Positions 27,041 to 36,567 are shown, numbered from the stretch's first letter. The stretch: 64,000 nucleotides of DNA from Xanthobacter sp. NM-59 (GCF_021401125.1 NZ_JACBFQ010000001.1:1-64000); one strand, 5' to 3'. Made by a program: numbers and translations. Notes: a model not told the origin generated them from the sequence alone.

Positions 27041-28486
27041 ATGAATGAAATGTTTGGTCCAGGCGCGATGTCCCGTCGCGCCTTCCTGGCGACGACTGCG
27101 CTGGGAACGCTGGCCGCGGCCATGCCCGCCGCCCGCGCCGCGAGTTCTGCTGTAGAAGAGGCGCGCCAGATCGCCGTCGACGCCTATGTCTACGGCTACT
27201 CGCTGATCACCACCGACATCACCCGCCTGCAGATGAGCAACGTGGCCAAGGCTGGGCTGATGAGCGCCCCGATGGGCTCGTTCTTCAATGTCCGCGGCTA
27301 TCCGCCGGCGACCTATCGCGGCGTTTCGGCCACCAATGCGGACACGCTCTATTCCATGGCCTGGCTCGACCTGAAGGAGCCCATGGTCTTCAGCCACCCC
27401 CAGATTACGGACCGCTTCTTCAACTTCGAGCTGGTCGACCTGTGGATGGTGGTGAAGCACTCCGTTGGCACCAACACCACTGGAACCGATGCCGCCACCT
27501 ATCTCTTCACCGGTCCCGGGTGGAAGGGCGAGGTGCCCAAGGGCATGACGCATATCGCCTACCCGACCCGCTATCTGGGCGTGCTCGGCCGCACCTACGC
27601 GCTCGATACCCCCGAGGATCTGGCGATCGTCCACAAGCTGCAGGACCAGTACAAGGTCGTACCGCTGTCCGCCTACGGCAAGGACTACACCTTCGCCGCG
27701 CCGCCGGTGGAGGATGTGGGCATCAAGATGGACGAGGCGCCGCAGAAGGTGATCCTCGCCCTTGGGCTGGAAGGCTACTTCAACTGGATGACGCGGCTGA
27801 TCCCCGCCGCGGCGGAGCCTGCCGCCGAGGATGCGCCGCTGCTCGCGCGGATTGCCAAAATCGGCATCGTGCCCGGCCAGCCGTTCGAGATGTCGAAGCT
27901 GAGCGCGGAGGTACAGGCGGCGCTGAAGGACGTGCCGCAGATCGTCACCGACAAGCTCAATGAGGGCTGGGCCCATCTCGGCAAGAACGTGAACGGCTGG
28001 CGCGTCACCACAACGGGCGCGATTTATGGCACTGATTATCTCACTCGCGCCATCTGGGCCTCGAATGGCTGGCCGGCCCAGCAGCCCGAGGTGTCGGTCT
28101 ATCCGACCACCTATGTGGACGGCTCCGGCGCCAAGCTCGATGGCCGCAACAGCTATACGCTCACTTTCCGGAAGGGGGAGATGCCGCCGGTCAATGCCAA
28201 GGCCTTCTGGTCCATCACCATGTACCAGATCGACAACGGGCTGTGGTTCTATCCCAACAAGCTGAACAGGCTCACGCTCAGTACGCGCAACAGCTTCGTC
28301 TACAACAAGGACGGCTCGCTGACGCTCTACTTTCAGAACGAGTCCCCCGGCGCGGACAAAGAGGCGAACTGGCTGCCCGCGCCCGCCGCACCATTCGCCA
28401 TGACCATGCGGCTTTATTGGCCCAACCGCACTGCACCGTCGATTCTCGATGGCTCCTGGGCCCCACCGCCGGTGGTGAAGGCCTGA
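27041..28486 (+). CDS. Exported DUF1254/DUF1214 protein
   Basis: A 481-residue protein with a twin-arginine signal (MSRRAFLATTALGTLAAAMP, from residue 10). The mature part has the DUF1254 region (ARQIAVDAYVYGYSLITTDI, NADTLYSMAWLDL; about residues 40-170) and a C-terminal DUF1214 region (YTLTFRKGEMPPVNAKAFWS, NRLTLSTRN; about 360-475). The family is widespread in the periplasm of Proteobacteria and its biochemical role is not established; several members lie near catabolic genes. ATG 27041 has AAGGGAG upstream. It is divergent from the AraC regulator and followed by a hairpin. No catalytic residue can be assigned. Confidence 0.9.
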   Translation: MNEMFGPGAMSRRAFLATTALGTLAAAMPAARAASSAVEEARQIAVDAYVYGYSLITTDITRLQMSNVAKAGLMSAPMGSFFNVRGYPPATYRGVSATNADTLYSMAWLDLKEPMVFSHPQITDRFFNFELVDLWMVVKHSVGTNTTGTDAATYLFTGPGWKGEVPKGMTHIAYPTRYLGVLGRTYALDTPEDLAIVHKLQDQYKVVPLSAYGKDYTFAAPPVEDVGIKMDEAPQKVILALGLEGYFNWMTRLIPAAAEPAAEDAPLLARIAKIGIVPGQPFEMSKLSAEVQAALKDVPQIVTDKLNEGWAHLGKNVNGWRVTTTGAIYGTDYLTRAIWASNGWPAQQPEVSVYPTTYVDGSGAKLDGRNSYTLTFRKGEMPPVNAKAFWSITMYQIDNGLWFYPNKLNRLTLSTRNSFVYNKDGSLTLYFQNESPGADKEANWLPAPAAPFAMTMRLYWPNRTAPSILDGSWAPPPVVKA

Positions 28487-28491
28487 TCTCA

Positions 28492-28532
28492 GCCGCCCGA
28501 TGCCCGGCGTTTTCGCCGGTGTCGGGCGGGCA
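28492..28532 (+). terminator. Hairpin after the DUF1254 gene
   Basis: CCGCCCGATGCCCGGCG and CGCCGGTGTCGGGCGG form a long, slightly imperfect stem around TTTT, immediately after the stop codon. Confidence 0.6.
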
Positions 28533-28836
28533 TGCTCCGGCAAGGATCGAAAAAGGATCGCGGTTCGCGGATGGGCGAAGCTCTGGCCGCGATCCCTGGA
28601 GCAAAAATGACCGGCAAAAATGGCCATGGGCTGCACTTAGGCGGCCGATCACACGGGATCGCGGCCTTGCGACAAGGCCGCGCTGGCGCCCGGCAGGGGC
28701 TGGCGTCGTGACGCTTATCGCGCGCAAGGGGTCTCGCTGGCCATCATCGGCGACGTCGCGAGCCGCTAAAGCGTTCATGAGCTGGAGGAAGTTGCAGGCT
28801 GGTGGTTCGGCATCGCGCCGCAGCGTGCGAAAGAAG
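28533..28836. other. Intergenic region, no gene seen
   Basis: About 300 bp before tRNA-Asn with no credible coding sequence. Short frames crossing it run into the tRNA gene and are artefacts. Confidence 0.5.
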
Positions 28837-28912
28837 TGGCTCCCCGAGCAGGACTCGAACCTGCGACCATTCGATTAACAGTCGAACGCTCTACCAACTG
28901 AGCTATCGGGGA
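28837..28912 (-). tRNA. tRNA-Asn (GTT)
   Basis: A complete 76-nt cloverleaf on the minus strand: acceptor TCCCCGA pairs with TCGGGGA, the D-arm is TAGCTCAGTTGGTAGAGC, the anticodon loop CTGTTAA carries GTT, the T-arm is GCAGGTTCGAGTCCTGC, and the 3' end GCCA is encoded. Confidence 0.98.
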
Positions 28913-29004
28913 CCAGGTCGTTTCCGACCGAGGCCGGCGATATAGCAACCGGTTTTCCGCTTGTGAAGCCCTAAAGCGAAAAGGGTTGTTTCAACCTGTG
29001 GAAA

Positions 29005-29032
29005 GTTCCCCGGCCCGAGCGGGTCGGGGAAC
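29005..29032 (-). terminator. Hairpin terminator after the ABC exporter
   Basis: On the minus strand GTTCCCCGACCCG pairs with CGGGCCGGGGAAC (one wobble pair), and CTTTCC follows. It lies 8 bp beyond the stop of the ABC gene. Confidence 0.6.
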
Positions 29033-29039
29033 GCGAAAA

Positions 29040-30866
<1,827 letters not shown>

Positions 30867-31077
30867 GCGGTTCTCCGGCGGCGGGCGAACGGCCGGCCGC
30901 TTGTGCGCTGTTCAAGCGCCATGGCCCTGGCAAGTCAATCGCGGGCAAATCAAACGCGAGCGTGGCCTGCGCGTGCGGTGCTTGGCATCTGCGAGGCTAT
31001 TCCGCCGCCGCGCGCTCTAATTTGCCCATATGGGCGTCGAGGCATTCGGCAGGCTGGGAGAAATGTGCCGGGCACCG

Positions 31078-31120
31078 TGGAGGCCACGGAGGGAATCGAA
31101 CCCCCGTACACGGATTTGCA
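31078..31120 (-). other. attL: 3' fragment of tRNA-Cys
   Basis: Read on the minus strand, from the anticodon loop TGCAAA (GCA anticodon) through ATCCGTGTA, the T-arm GGGGGTTCGATTCCCTC (with minor mispairing) and CGTGGCCTCCA, this is the 3' half of a tRNA-Cys ending in CCA. The sequence on the higher-coordinate side does not give a D-arm or a GGCCACG acceptor strand, so the gene is cut at the anticodon loop. A prophage lies directly on that side. This is what is left at one junction after integration into tRNA-Cys. The restored full tRNA should be at the far end of the prophage, beyond the window. Confidence 0.85.
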
Positions 31121-31166
31121 GGGCGGTGACAGCCATGACGTCCGAACGTACAGTCCGAAAAAGCGT

Positions 31167-31212
31167 ATCCGCAAAGTGGCTTACTGCCAGAGAAGTCAGC
31201 TTTGCGGATAAT
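31167..31212 (+). promoter_or_regulatory. Inverted repeat over a -10-like hexamer, upstream of phage RNA polymerase
   Basis: ATCCGCAAAG (31167-31176) is repeated inverted as CTTTGCGGAT (31200-31209). The right arm overlaps GATAAT (31207-31212), a good host-type -10 element; no clear TTGACA is at the right distance. The layout suits an operator at the host-driven promoter of the polymerase gene. Confidence 0.45.
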
Positions 31213-31240
31213 CCGGCTGAACATACGGATTTGGTGACAA

Positions 31241-33727
31241 ATGGACCTAGTGACAAATTCCGTGGCAATCGAGGACGGCAGCCGCGAGGCCACGCTTGAG
31301 CATTTCATGCGTGAGCGCGGCATTGATCGCATGGAAACCCTGGTCTCCAAGGCGGAGGCGAAGGGGCTCGCCAGCGAGACGCCCGGCGCTATGAATGCAA
31401 TCCGGTCCCTCATCCAGCCCATGGCAGATGGCGTGGCCGAACTGTTCGCGGCGGAGCGGGCGCGGAAGATGGGCCGCCCGTCCATCGTCATGTCGAAGAT
31501 CGGCGAGATGGAGCCCGACCTCGTCGCTTACCTAACCATCAAGGAAACCATCAATTATGCGGCGGGGCGCTGCCCGCTGGGCCGTCTGACTCACCACATT
31601 GGCTCGGTGCTTGAAGACGAGGTGCGCATGGCGGTGTTCGATAACGCCGCGCCGAAGCTCTACCGGACCGTTGACCGCGACGTGAAACGCAAATCGTGGG
31701 ACGCGGTTCACGCTGAATTGATCTTCTCCGCTGCCGCCAAAGCGGCGGACATCGAGCTTCCTCGGTGGAGCCGTGCCGACAAGATGCAGGTCGGAACCCG
31801 CCTTGTGGACATCCTCATCGAGCGCACTGGGCTCATGACGGTCTTTGATGTCCATGAACGCAAGAACAGCACCGTCAAGGTGGTCGAGATGACGGAGTTC
31901 GGCCGCCGGTGGATCGCTGACTTCAACGGCAAGGCCGGCCTTCTTCGCCCCTCGCTCACGCCCACCGTCGTCCCTCCCGTCAAGTGGGTGGGGACCACTG
32001 GGGGTGGCTATCTGACGCACGCAATCCGCAGCTTTTGCGTCGTGAAGCGGACCTACCGTTCCCATGTCGAAGCCCTGAAGGCGGCGCCAGGGATGCCCGC
32101 CATCTACCGGGCCATGAACGCCATCCAGGAAACGCCATGGGCGATCAATGGGAAGGTCCTCGACGTCATGCTGGAGGCGGACGAGCGCGGCATCCTCCTT
32201 CCTGGGATGCCCCCGCCCAACCCGAACCCGCTTCCCGAACGGCCGGCCGACATCGACACCAACGAGGCCGCGCGGCGGGCCTGGAAGGAGAAAGCGAAGC
32301 TCGTCTATGAGCAGAACGCGGAGGATGAAGGCCGGCGGCTTGAGCTGGCGCAGCTCCTGACGATAGGGAAGGAGTATCGGGGCGACGCGCAGATTTATTT
32401 TCCGCAACAGCTTGACTTTCGCGGAAGAGTCTACTCCATCCCCAACACGCTGCACCCGCAAGGCTCCGATCGTGGCAAGGCGCTTCTGCACTTCGGCCCC
32501 GGAAAGCCCCTCGGAGATACCGGGCTGCGCTGGCTCGGCATCCACGGCGCCAACGAGTTCGGTGTGGACAAGGTCAGCTTCGACGACCGCGTCTCCTGGG
32601 CCATGGAGCACCGGGAGGCCGCCGCTGCCTGCGCCCGCGATCCGTTCTCGAACCGCTGGTGGACCGAGGCGGACAAGCCTTGGGAGTTCCTGTCGTGGTG
32701 CTTCGAGTTCGGCGCCATCGACTGGAGCAACAGCCCCGAAGCCTTCGTGTCCCACCTTCCCGTCGCCCAGGACGGGAGCTGCAACGGGCTCCAACATTTC
32801 AGCGCCATGCTGCGCGACCCTGTCGGCGGCGCGGCGGTTAACCTCGTGCCCTCCGACGTCCCGCAGGACATCTATCAGCGGGTGGCGGATCGCGCGGTTG
32901 AGCGGTTGGCAAAGGAAGTGGCTGATGCCCGTGCCGAGGGTCGGGAGGACGAGAAGGCTCGCTGGGCTTATGGCTGGCTGGCGTTCGGCCTCAACCGGAA
33001 GATCACCAAGCGCCCGGTCATGGTGCTGCCCTATGGGGGCACGATGACGAGCTGCCTGGAGTACACCCGCGCCGCTGTCCGAGAGCAGATCAAGGATGGA
33101 AAGGGGCACAACTTTGGCGACGAGTTGCCCAAGGCGGAAGCCTATCTGGCCTCCACCATCTGGGCCGCCATCGGCGACGTGGTGGTCGCGGCGAGGGCCG
33201 TTATGTCGTGGCTTCAGAAGGTCGCGCGAGTGGCCGCGAAGGCAGGCGTGCCGCTCCAGTGGACCACCCCAAGCGGCTTCGTGGCGCACCAGGAATACCG
33301 CGACCTGCGCCGCCGCCGCGTCGAGAGCCGGCTGCGCGGGGCCGTGGTCAAGGTCTACTACCAGGAGGACACCGACCAGCTCCACGTCAGCCGGCAGGCC
33401 CTGGGCATCTCGCCCAACTTCGTGCACAGCATGGATGCCAGCGCCATGATGCTCACCATCAACAGGTGCCTTGACGATGGCATCGGTGCCTTCGCCATGA
33501 TCCACGACAGCTATGGGACCTACGCGGCCGACACCGACCGGCTGTCGCAGCACCTGCGCTCGGCCTTCGTGGATATGTATGAAGAGCACGATGTGCTGCG
33601 CGAGTTCCGGGATGCCGTGGTCGCGGCCCTTCCTCCAGAGGCGTCGGAGTTCGACATCCCTCCGCTTCCGCAGATGGGAACCCTCGACCTTCAACGGGTG
33701 CGGGAGTCCGCCTACTTCTTTGCTTAG
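31241..33727 (+). CDS. Phage single-subunit RNA polymerase (T7 gp1-like)
   Basis: An 828-residue DNA-dependent RNA polymerase that would transcribe the middle and late phage genes from its own promoters. Catalytic residues are conserved: Asp511 in VAQDGSCNGLQHFSAML (T7 Asp537), Lys590 and Tyr598 in KITKRPVMVLPYGGT (T7 Lys631, Tyr639), and Asp732 in NFVHSMDASAMML (T7 Asp812). It also has HDSYGT, and a C-terminal aromatic foot (YFFA) like the T7 FAFA end. It is about 55 residues shorter than T7 RNAP. The start at ATG 31241 has no good RBS, so the true start may differ. It is the first gene after attL, so its repression alone could hold lysogeny. Confidence 0.96.
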   Translation: MDLVTNSVAIEDGSREATLEHFMRERGIDRMETLVSKAEAKGLASETPGAMNAIRSLIQPMADGVAELFAAERARKMGRPSIVMSKIGEMEPDLVAYLTIKETINYAAGRCPLGRLTHHIGSVLEDEVRMAVFDNAAPKLYRTVDRDVKRKSWDAVHAELIFSAAAKAADIELPRWSRADKMQVGTRLVDILIERTGLMTVFDVHERKNSTVKVVEMTEFGRRWIADFNGKAGLLRPSLTPTVVPPVKWVGTTGGGYLTHAIRSFCVVKRTYRSHVEALKAAPGMPAIYRAMNAIQETPWAINGKVLDVMLEADERGILLPGMPPPNPNPLPERPADIDTNEAARRAWKEKAKLVYEQNAEDEGRRLELAQLLTIGKEYRGDAQIYFPQQLDFRGRVYSIPNTLHPQGSDRGKALLHFGPGKPLGDTGLRWLGIHGANEFGVDKVSFDDRVSWAMEHREAAAACARDPFSNRWWTEADKPWEFLSWCFEFGAIDWSNSPEAFVSHLPVAQDGSCNGLQHFSAMLRDPVGGAAVNLVPSDVPQDIYQRVADRAVERLAKEVADARAEGREDEKARWAYGWLAFGLNRKITKRPVMVLPYGGTMTSCLEYTRAAVREQIKDGKGHNFGDELPKAEAYLASTIWAAIGDVVVAARAVMSWLQKVARVAAKAGVPLQWTTPSGFVAHQEYRDLRRRRVESRLRGAVVKVYYQEDTDQLHVSRQALGISPNFVHSMDASAMMLTINRCLDDGIGAFAMIHDSYGTYAADTDRLSQHLRSAFVDMYEEHDVLREFRDAVVAALPPEASEFDIPPLPQMGTLDLQRVRESAYFFA

Positions 33728-33760
33728 AAGGTACGTTCAGGCGTAATAAACGCTCGAACG

Positions 33761-33783
33761 GACTTTCCCGCCACTCTTGCCTA
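33761..33783 (+). promoter_or_regulatory. Candidate phage RNA polymerase promoter, copy 1
   Basis: GACTTTCCCGCCACTCT, then T, then GCCTA: 23 bp located 34 bp after the RNA polymerase stop and before the early/replication genes. It recurs with one mismatch at 43780. The length equals that of a T7 promoter. Confidence 0.6.
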
Positions 33784-33801
33784 AATTGGAACATCCAGCC
33801 C

Positions 33802-33993
33802 ATGAACGCTTCTCCTAAGCCTTCCATCACCATCCGCATCGGCGCTGCCCATTGGGACGCCACCTTGGCGGACGGGACCAACTTCGATTTCGCCAGCATG
33901 ACCTCGAACGAGCGCCGGCAGTGGTACCGGGCGTTCGGTGACATCGTCTGGGATACCTACGGCCACAACGTGAAGGGATACCGGCCTCGGTGA
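33802..33993 (+). CDS. Small phage protein, unknown
   Basis: A 63-residue soluble protein starting at ATG 33802. It has a beta-like N-terminal half (SITIRIGAAHWDATLADGTN) and an aromatic, basic C-terminal half (RRQWYRAFGDIVWDTYGHNV). It is the first gene after the candidate phage promoter. Its stop overlaps the GTG of the next gene. No family recognised; an early host-interaction role is possible from position only. Confidence 0.65.
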   Translation: MNASPKPSITIRIGAAHWDATLADGTNFDFASMTSNERRQWYRAFGDIVWDTYGHNVKGYRPR

Positions 33994-34103
33994 CCTTCCT
34001 CGTCATCCTCGGAGCCTGTGTTGTCGGGGCCATCTTCCTCTTCGGCCTCGACTTCCTCTCCGACCTCCTCCTCGACACCTTCAACAACGACAGGAACCCC
34101 TGA
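33990..34103 (+). CDS. Very small membrane protein
   Basis: A 37-residue protein beginning with GTG 33990, which overlaps the previous stop (GTGA). It is one hydrophobic helix (TFLVILGACVVGAIFLFGLD) followed by a short acidic and polar tail. Overlap with neighbours on both sides supports it being real. The family is unknown; a membrane-acting early phage peptide is possible. Confidence 0.55.
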   Translation: MTFLVILGACVVGAIFLFGLDFLSDLLLDTFNNDRNP

Positions 34104-34104
34104 A

Positions 34105-34344
34105 ATGAACGACACCACCACTGCCCCCGCCTTCACCGACATCTTCGGCAACGACATCCGCATCGGCGACGAGGTGGCGCACGTGAAGCGCGGCCCCGGC
34201 GGCTACATGAGCATTCCCGTGACCAAGGTGGAGGGCTTCACCGCCGCCATGGTGGTCATGGAGAGCGGCCTCAAGGCTCGTCCGCATCTCGTCGTCGTGA
34301 ACACCGCCGCCCGTGCCGCTGCCAGCGAAGAGGCGGTCGGCTGA
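34105..34344 (+). CDS. Small phage protein, unknown
   Basis: A 79-residue protein from ATG 34105, 1 base after the previous stop. The middle looks like a small beta-barrel (FGNDIRIGDEVAHVKRGPGG, PVTKVEGFTAAMVVMESG), reminiscent of short KOW/SH3-like folds, and the C-terminus is Ala-rich. Its stop overlaps the next ATG (ATGA). Function not recognised. Confidence 0.65.
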   Translation: MNDTTTAPAFTDIFGNDIRIGDEVAHVKRGPGGYMSIPVTKVEGFTAAMVVMESGLKARPHLVVVNTAARAAASEEAVG

Positions 34345-34511
34345 TGGAAACCGTCACGATCACTAAGGAAGAGCACCAGCGGCTCCTCCGGGCGGAAGTC
34401 TGGGTGGACGCCCTGGAAGCGGCCGGCGTCGATAACTGGGAGGGCTGTGCAGAAGCCGCCCAGATCTATCGCGAGTTCTGTGAGGAGGAAGGTCTCCTTC
34501 TCGACGAATGA
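34344..34511 (+). CDS. Small acidic phage protein, unknown
   Basis: A 55-residue, strongly acidic protein from ATG 34344, in ATGA overlap with the previous gene and overlapping the next ATG at its own stop. It reads as two helices (KEEHQRLLRAEVWVDALEAA and AAQIYREFCEEEGLLLDE). Acidic early phage proteins can mimic DNA, but there is no direct evidence for that here. Confidence 0.6.
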   Translation: METVTITKEEHQRLLRAEVWVDALEAAGVDNWEGCAEAAQIYREFCEEEGLLLDE

Positions 34512-34768
34512 ACCACGACACCCTCGTCAACGCGCCTTCCGAGGTGGTTGCGCAGGTGGCGATGACGCTCATCGACCGCCTTCAGGATCACCCGCCGGCC
34601 CTCCAGTGCGCCGGCCTCGCCTCGGTCTTCCTGGCCGCCTGCCGGGTGCACCGAGTGAACCCCCACGAAGTCCTCAACGTCGCCCAGAACCTCATGGCCG
34701 ACACCATCCACGGCGAGCGTCCCGAGTTCCGGGCGCTGCGCCTCTATGCGGAGCACGAGCTGAAATGA
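34508..34768 (+). CDS. Small helical phage protein, unknown
   Basis: An 86-residue helical protein from ATG 34508, which overlaps the previous stop. It contains APSEVVAQVAMTLIDRLQDH and ALQCAGLASVFLAACRVHRV, then a histidine- and glutamate-bearing C-terminus. Its stop overlaps the following ATG. No family recognised. Confidence 0.65.
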   Translation: MNHDTLVNAPSEVVAQVAMTLIDRLQDHPPALQCAGLASVFLAACRVHRVNPHEVLNVAQNLMADTIHGERPEFRALRLYAEHELK

Positions 34769-35100
34769 ACATCCACGGCACCATCAACATGGGCGACGTC
34801 AACATCACCTTCACCGACGAGGGCCTCGCCATCGACGGCGCCATGCCGAACACCATTCGTTCCGGCCTCGCCATCGGTTCCGCCATCGTGACCCAGGTCC
34901 TCATCGACTGCGGCGCGTCGGAGCATGCGTTCGGCACCGCTTTCCTGAATGCGTTCGGCGACTATGCCGTCCAGGCCGCCAATCAGGCCGAGGAGCAGGC
35001 GGTCGCCCAGGCGCTCGATGCCATCAAGGAGATGCTCGCCGAGGCCATCTTCGAGCAGGAAGAGTTCGACCTCTTCGACCCCAAGCACAGCGGCGAGTGA
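34765..35100 (+). CDS. Phage protein with alternating beta N-terminus and acidic tail, unknown
   Basis: A 111-residue protein from ATG 34765 in overlap with the previous stop. The N-terminus reads as beta strands (NIHGTINMGDVNITFTDEG), a hydrophobic stretch follows (RSGLAIGSAIVTQVLIDCGA), and the C-terminal third is helical and acidic (EEQAVAQALDAIKEMLAEAI, then EQEEFDLFD). I do not recognise it. Confidence 0.65.
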   Translation: MNIHGTINMGDVNITFTDEGLAIDGAMPNTIRSGLAIGSAIVTQVLIDCGASEHAFGTAFLNAFGDYAVQAANQAEEQAVAQALDAIKEMLAEAIFEQEEFDLFDPKHSGE

Positions 35101-35183
35101 ACGCATCCGGCGCGTCCGAGCCGTGCTCAAGTGGTACGGCCGGACGTACTGGTTTCCCTCTTCAGGAATTTGGAGTGCACCAA

Positions 35184-35696
35184 ATGAACGCGCACACGCC
35201 GATTGACATCAACGATCCCTACGGCCGGGGGCTCCTTAAGGAAGTCCTGGCGCAACTGGAGCGCACCAGCGCTCGCCTTGACCGGCTGGAGCAGAAAGCA
35301 CGACCGAAGGAGACGCCGGACCTCCTCCCCAAGCTGGAGCGGTCCCTCATGCAGGCCCTGGAAGAGGCTCACGCCAAGCTCCCCGAGCCGCACTTCGTCA
35401 GCGAGAAGACGGGCAACAACGCCACCAGCCTGTACGTCCTCCAGGATGCCATGGGCTTCGTGGTCCCCGTCAGCCGGTGGGCGGATATGTGCCGGCGGCT
35501 GGAGGCCCTGCCCAGCTTCTACGGGAGCGACCGCTTCAAGGGCCGGAAGCGCTCGGGCTGGCCGACGCCCTGCTTCGACCTCGCCGAAGTGGAACAGGCG
35601 CTCCTCCTCATGTGGCCGGGCCGGAAGAAGGACCACTCCGACAGCAAGGCGCACGACATCATCCGCAAGTTCAAGAGCAAGTGGGGTGTGAAGTGA
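35184..35696 (+). CDS. Phage protein with coiled-coil N-terminus, unknown
   Basis: A 170-residue protein. ATG 35184 has GGAG 8 nt before it and was preferred to GTG 35097, which would add a low-quality leader. Residues about 15-40 look like a short coiled coil (LLKEVLAQLERTSARLDRLE). The rest has LYVLQDAMGFVVPVSRWADM and a basic C-terminus (DIIRKFKSKWGVK) that could touch nucleic acid. The stop overlaps the next gene's GTG. Function not recognised. Confidence 0.65.
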   Translation: MNAHTPIDINDPYGRGLLKEVLAQLERTSARLDRLEQKARPKETPDLLPKLERSLMQALEEAHAKLPEPHFVSEKTGNNATSLYVLQDAMGFVVPVSRWADMCRRLEALPSFYGSDRFKGRKRSGWPTPCFDLAEVEQALLLMWPGRKKDHSDSKAHDIIRKFKSKWGVK

Positions 35697-36415
35697 ACGC
35701 CGTCGTCATCGTCGAAGACCCCGCCTACCTCGCCCGGGAGATCAACTACAACCATCAGCAAGTGGTCGAGCACGGCAAGTCCATGCTGGCCTACGCCGTA
35801 GAGGCGGGGAAGCACCTAATCGCCGTCAAGGGGATGCTCCAGCACGGCAAGTTCGGGAAGTGGGTGAAGGAGAACTGCGTGTTCTCTGAGCGAATGGCCC
35901 GCCGGTACATGCAGGTTGCCAAAACGGACACGCGTGACCGTTTTGACCTCGATACCAGCCTTCGGAAGTTCCTCGGCATTGAGGACGCCAAGACCCCGCA
36001 CCCCACCCCCACCGACCTCTCCCAGGACGACGCTTCCCACGCCCTGAAGCTCCACGCCCTGGTGGAACGTGGCGCCACCGAAGGGGAGCGTGACGTGGCC
36101 CGGCGGAAGCTGGAAGCCTTCGCGAAGGGGTTTGGCCGCACGGCTGAAGCGCTCGTGGAGAAGGCCCAGGACATCCTCCCGGACTGGCAGAAGACTGACA
36201 AGCAGGTCCGCGTGGAGAAGGCAGAGGCCGAAGCCCAAGCCGCCAAGGCCGAAGCCGCCGCCCTCCGCGCCCAGCTTGAAGCCATCAAGGGCCGCATCAA
36301 TCAGCTCCGCACGGACTGCATGGGCATGACGCGGGAGGCGCTGGAGGAGGCTTACATCGGCCTCGTTCTGGAGCGGGAAGGTCTCACCAAGATCAACGAG
36401 AAGGCCGCCCGATGA
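35693..36415 (+). CDS. DUF3102-like phage DNA-associated protein
   Basis: A 240-residue protein from GTG 35693 (overlap with the previous stop). Residues about 15-75 (NHQQVVEHGKSMLAYAVEAG, HGKFGKWVKENCVFSERMAR) match the look of DUF3102-type phage proteins, which often sit near replication or partition genes. Residues about 175-220 form a long coiled coil rich in Ala, Glu and Lys. Predicted to oligomerise. The precise role is unknown; DNA binding is inferred from the helix-turn-helix-like SERMARRYMQVA segment. Confidence 0.65.
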   Translation: MNAVVIVEDPAYLAREINYNHQQVVEHGKSMLAYAVEAGKHLIAVKGMLQHGKFGKWVKENCVFSERMARRYMQVAKTDTRDRFDLDTSLRKFLGIEDAKTPHPTPTDLSQDDASHALKLHALVERGATEGERDVARRKLEAFAKGFGRTAEALVEKAQDILPDWQKTDKQVRVEKAEAEAQAAKAEAAALRAQLEAIKGRINQLRTDCMGMTREALEEAYIGLVLEREGLTKINEKAAR

Positions 36416-36558
36416 ACGACACGCCCCGCGCCCTGCGCATTGCCAAGCTCTATTGGGCTGACGGCCAACCCATCCCCATCGACCTCTTTCTCGAACTCCT
36501 GGACCTGGGTCTCGACGCCCAGGCCCTGGAAGACGAACACCTCTACAACCAGGACTGA
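36412..36558 (+). CDS. Small acidic phage protein, unknown
   Basis: A 48-residue protein from ATG 36412, overlapping the previous stop (ATGA). It contains LRIAKLYWADGQPIPIDLFL and an acidic end (LEDEHLYNQD). It precedes the SSB gene by 9 bp. Coding is supported by the overlap and codon usage; no function is recognised. Confidence 0.55.
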   Translation: MNDTPRALRIAKLYWADGQPIPIDLFLELLDLGLDAQALEDEHLYNQD

Positions 36559-36567
36559 GACACAACA

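Noticed and set aside
28243-28878. A + strand frame ending in EQDSNLRPFD
   Set aside because: It runs through tRNA-Asn and overlaps the DUF1254 gene in another frame; the ending is translated tRNA.
31078-31160. A complete tRNA-Cys gene
   Set aside because: The sequence on the 5' side has no D-arm, and its acceptor and anticodon strands do not pair with the 3' half, so only the fragment is real.
31030-31299. A + strand frame crossing the tRNA-Cys fragment
   Set aside because: It contains RRESNPRT, the telltale translation of a tRNA T-arm; the stretch is an attachment site, not a gene.
31532-33694. A 720-residue minus-strand frame across the phage RNA polymerase
   Set aside because: Antisense shadow of a gene with all catalytic motifs intact.
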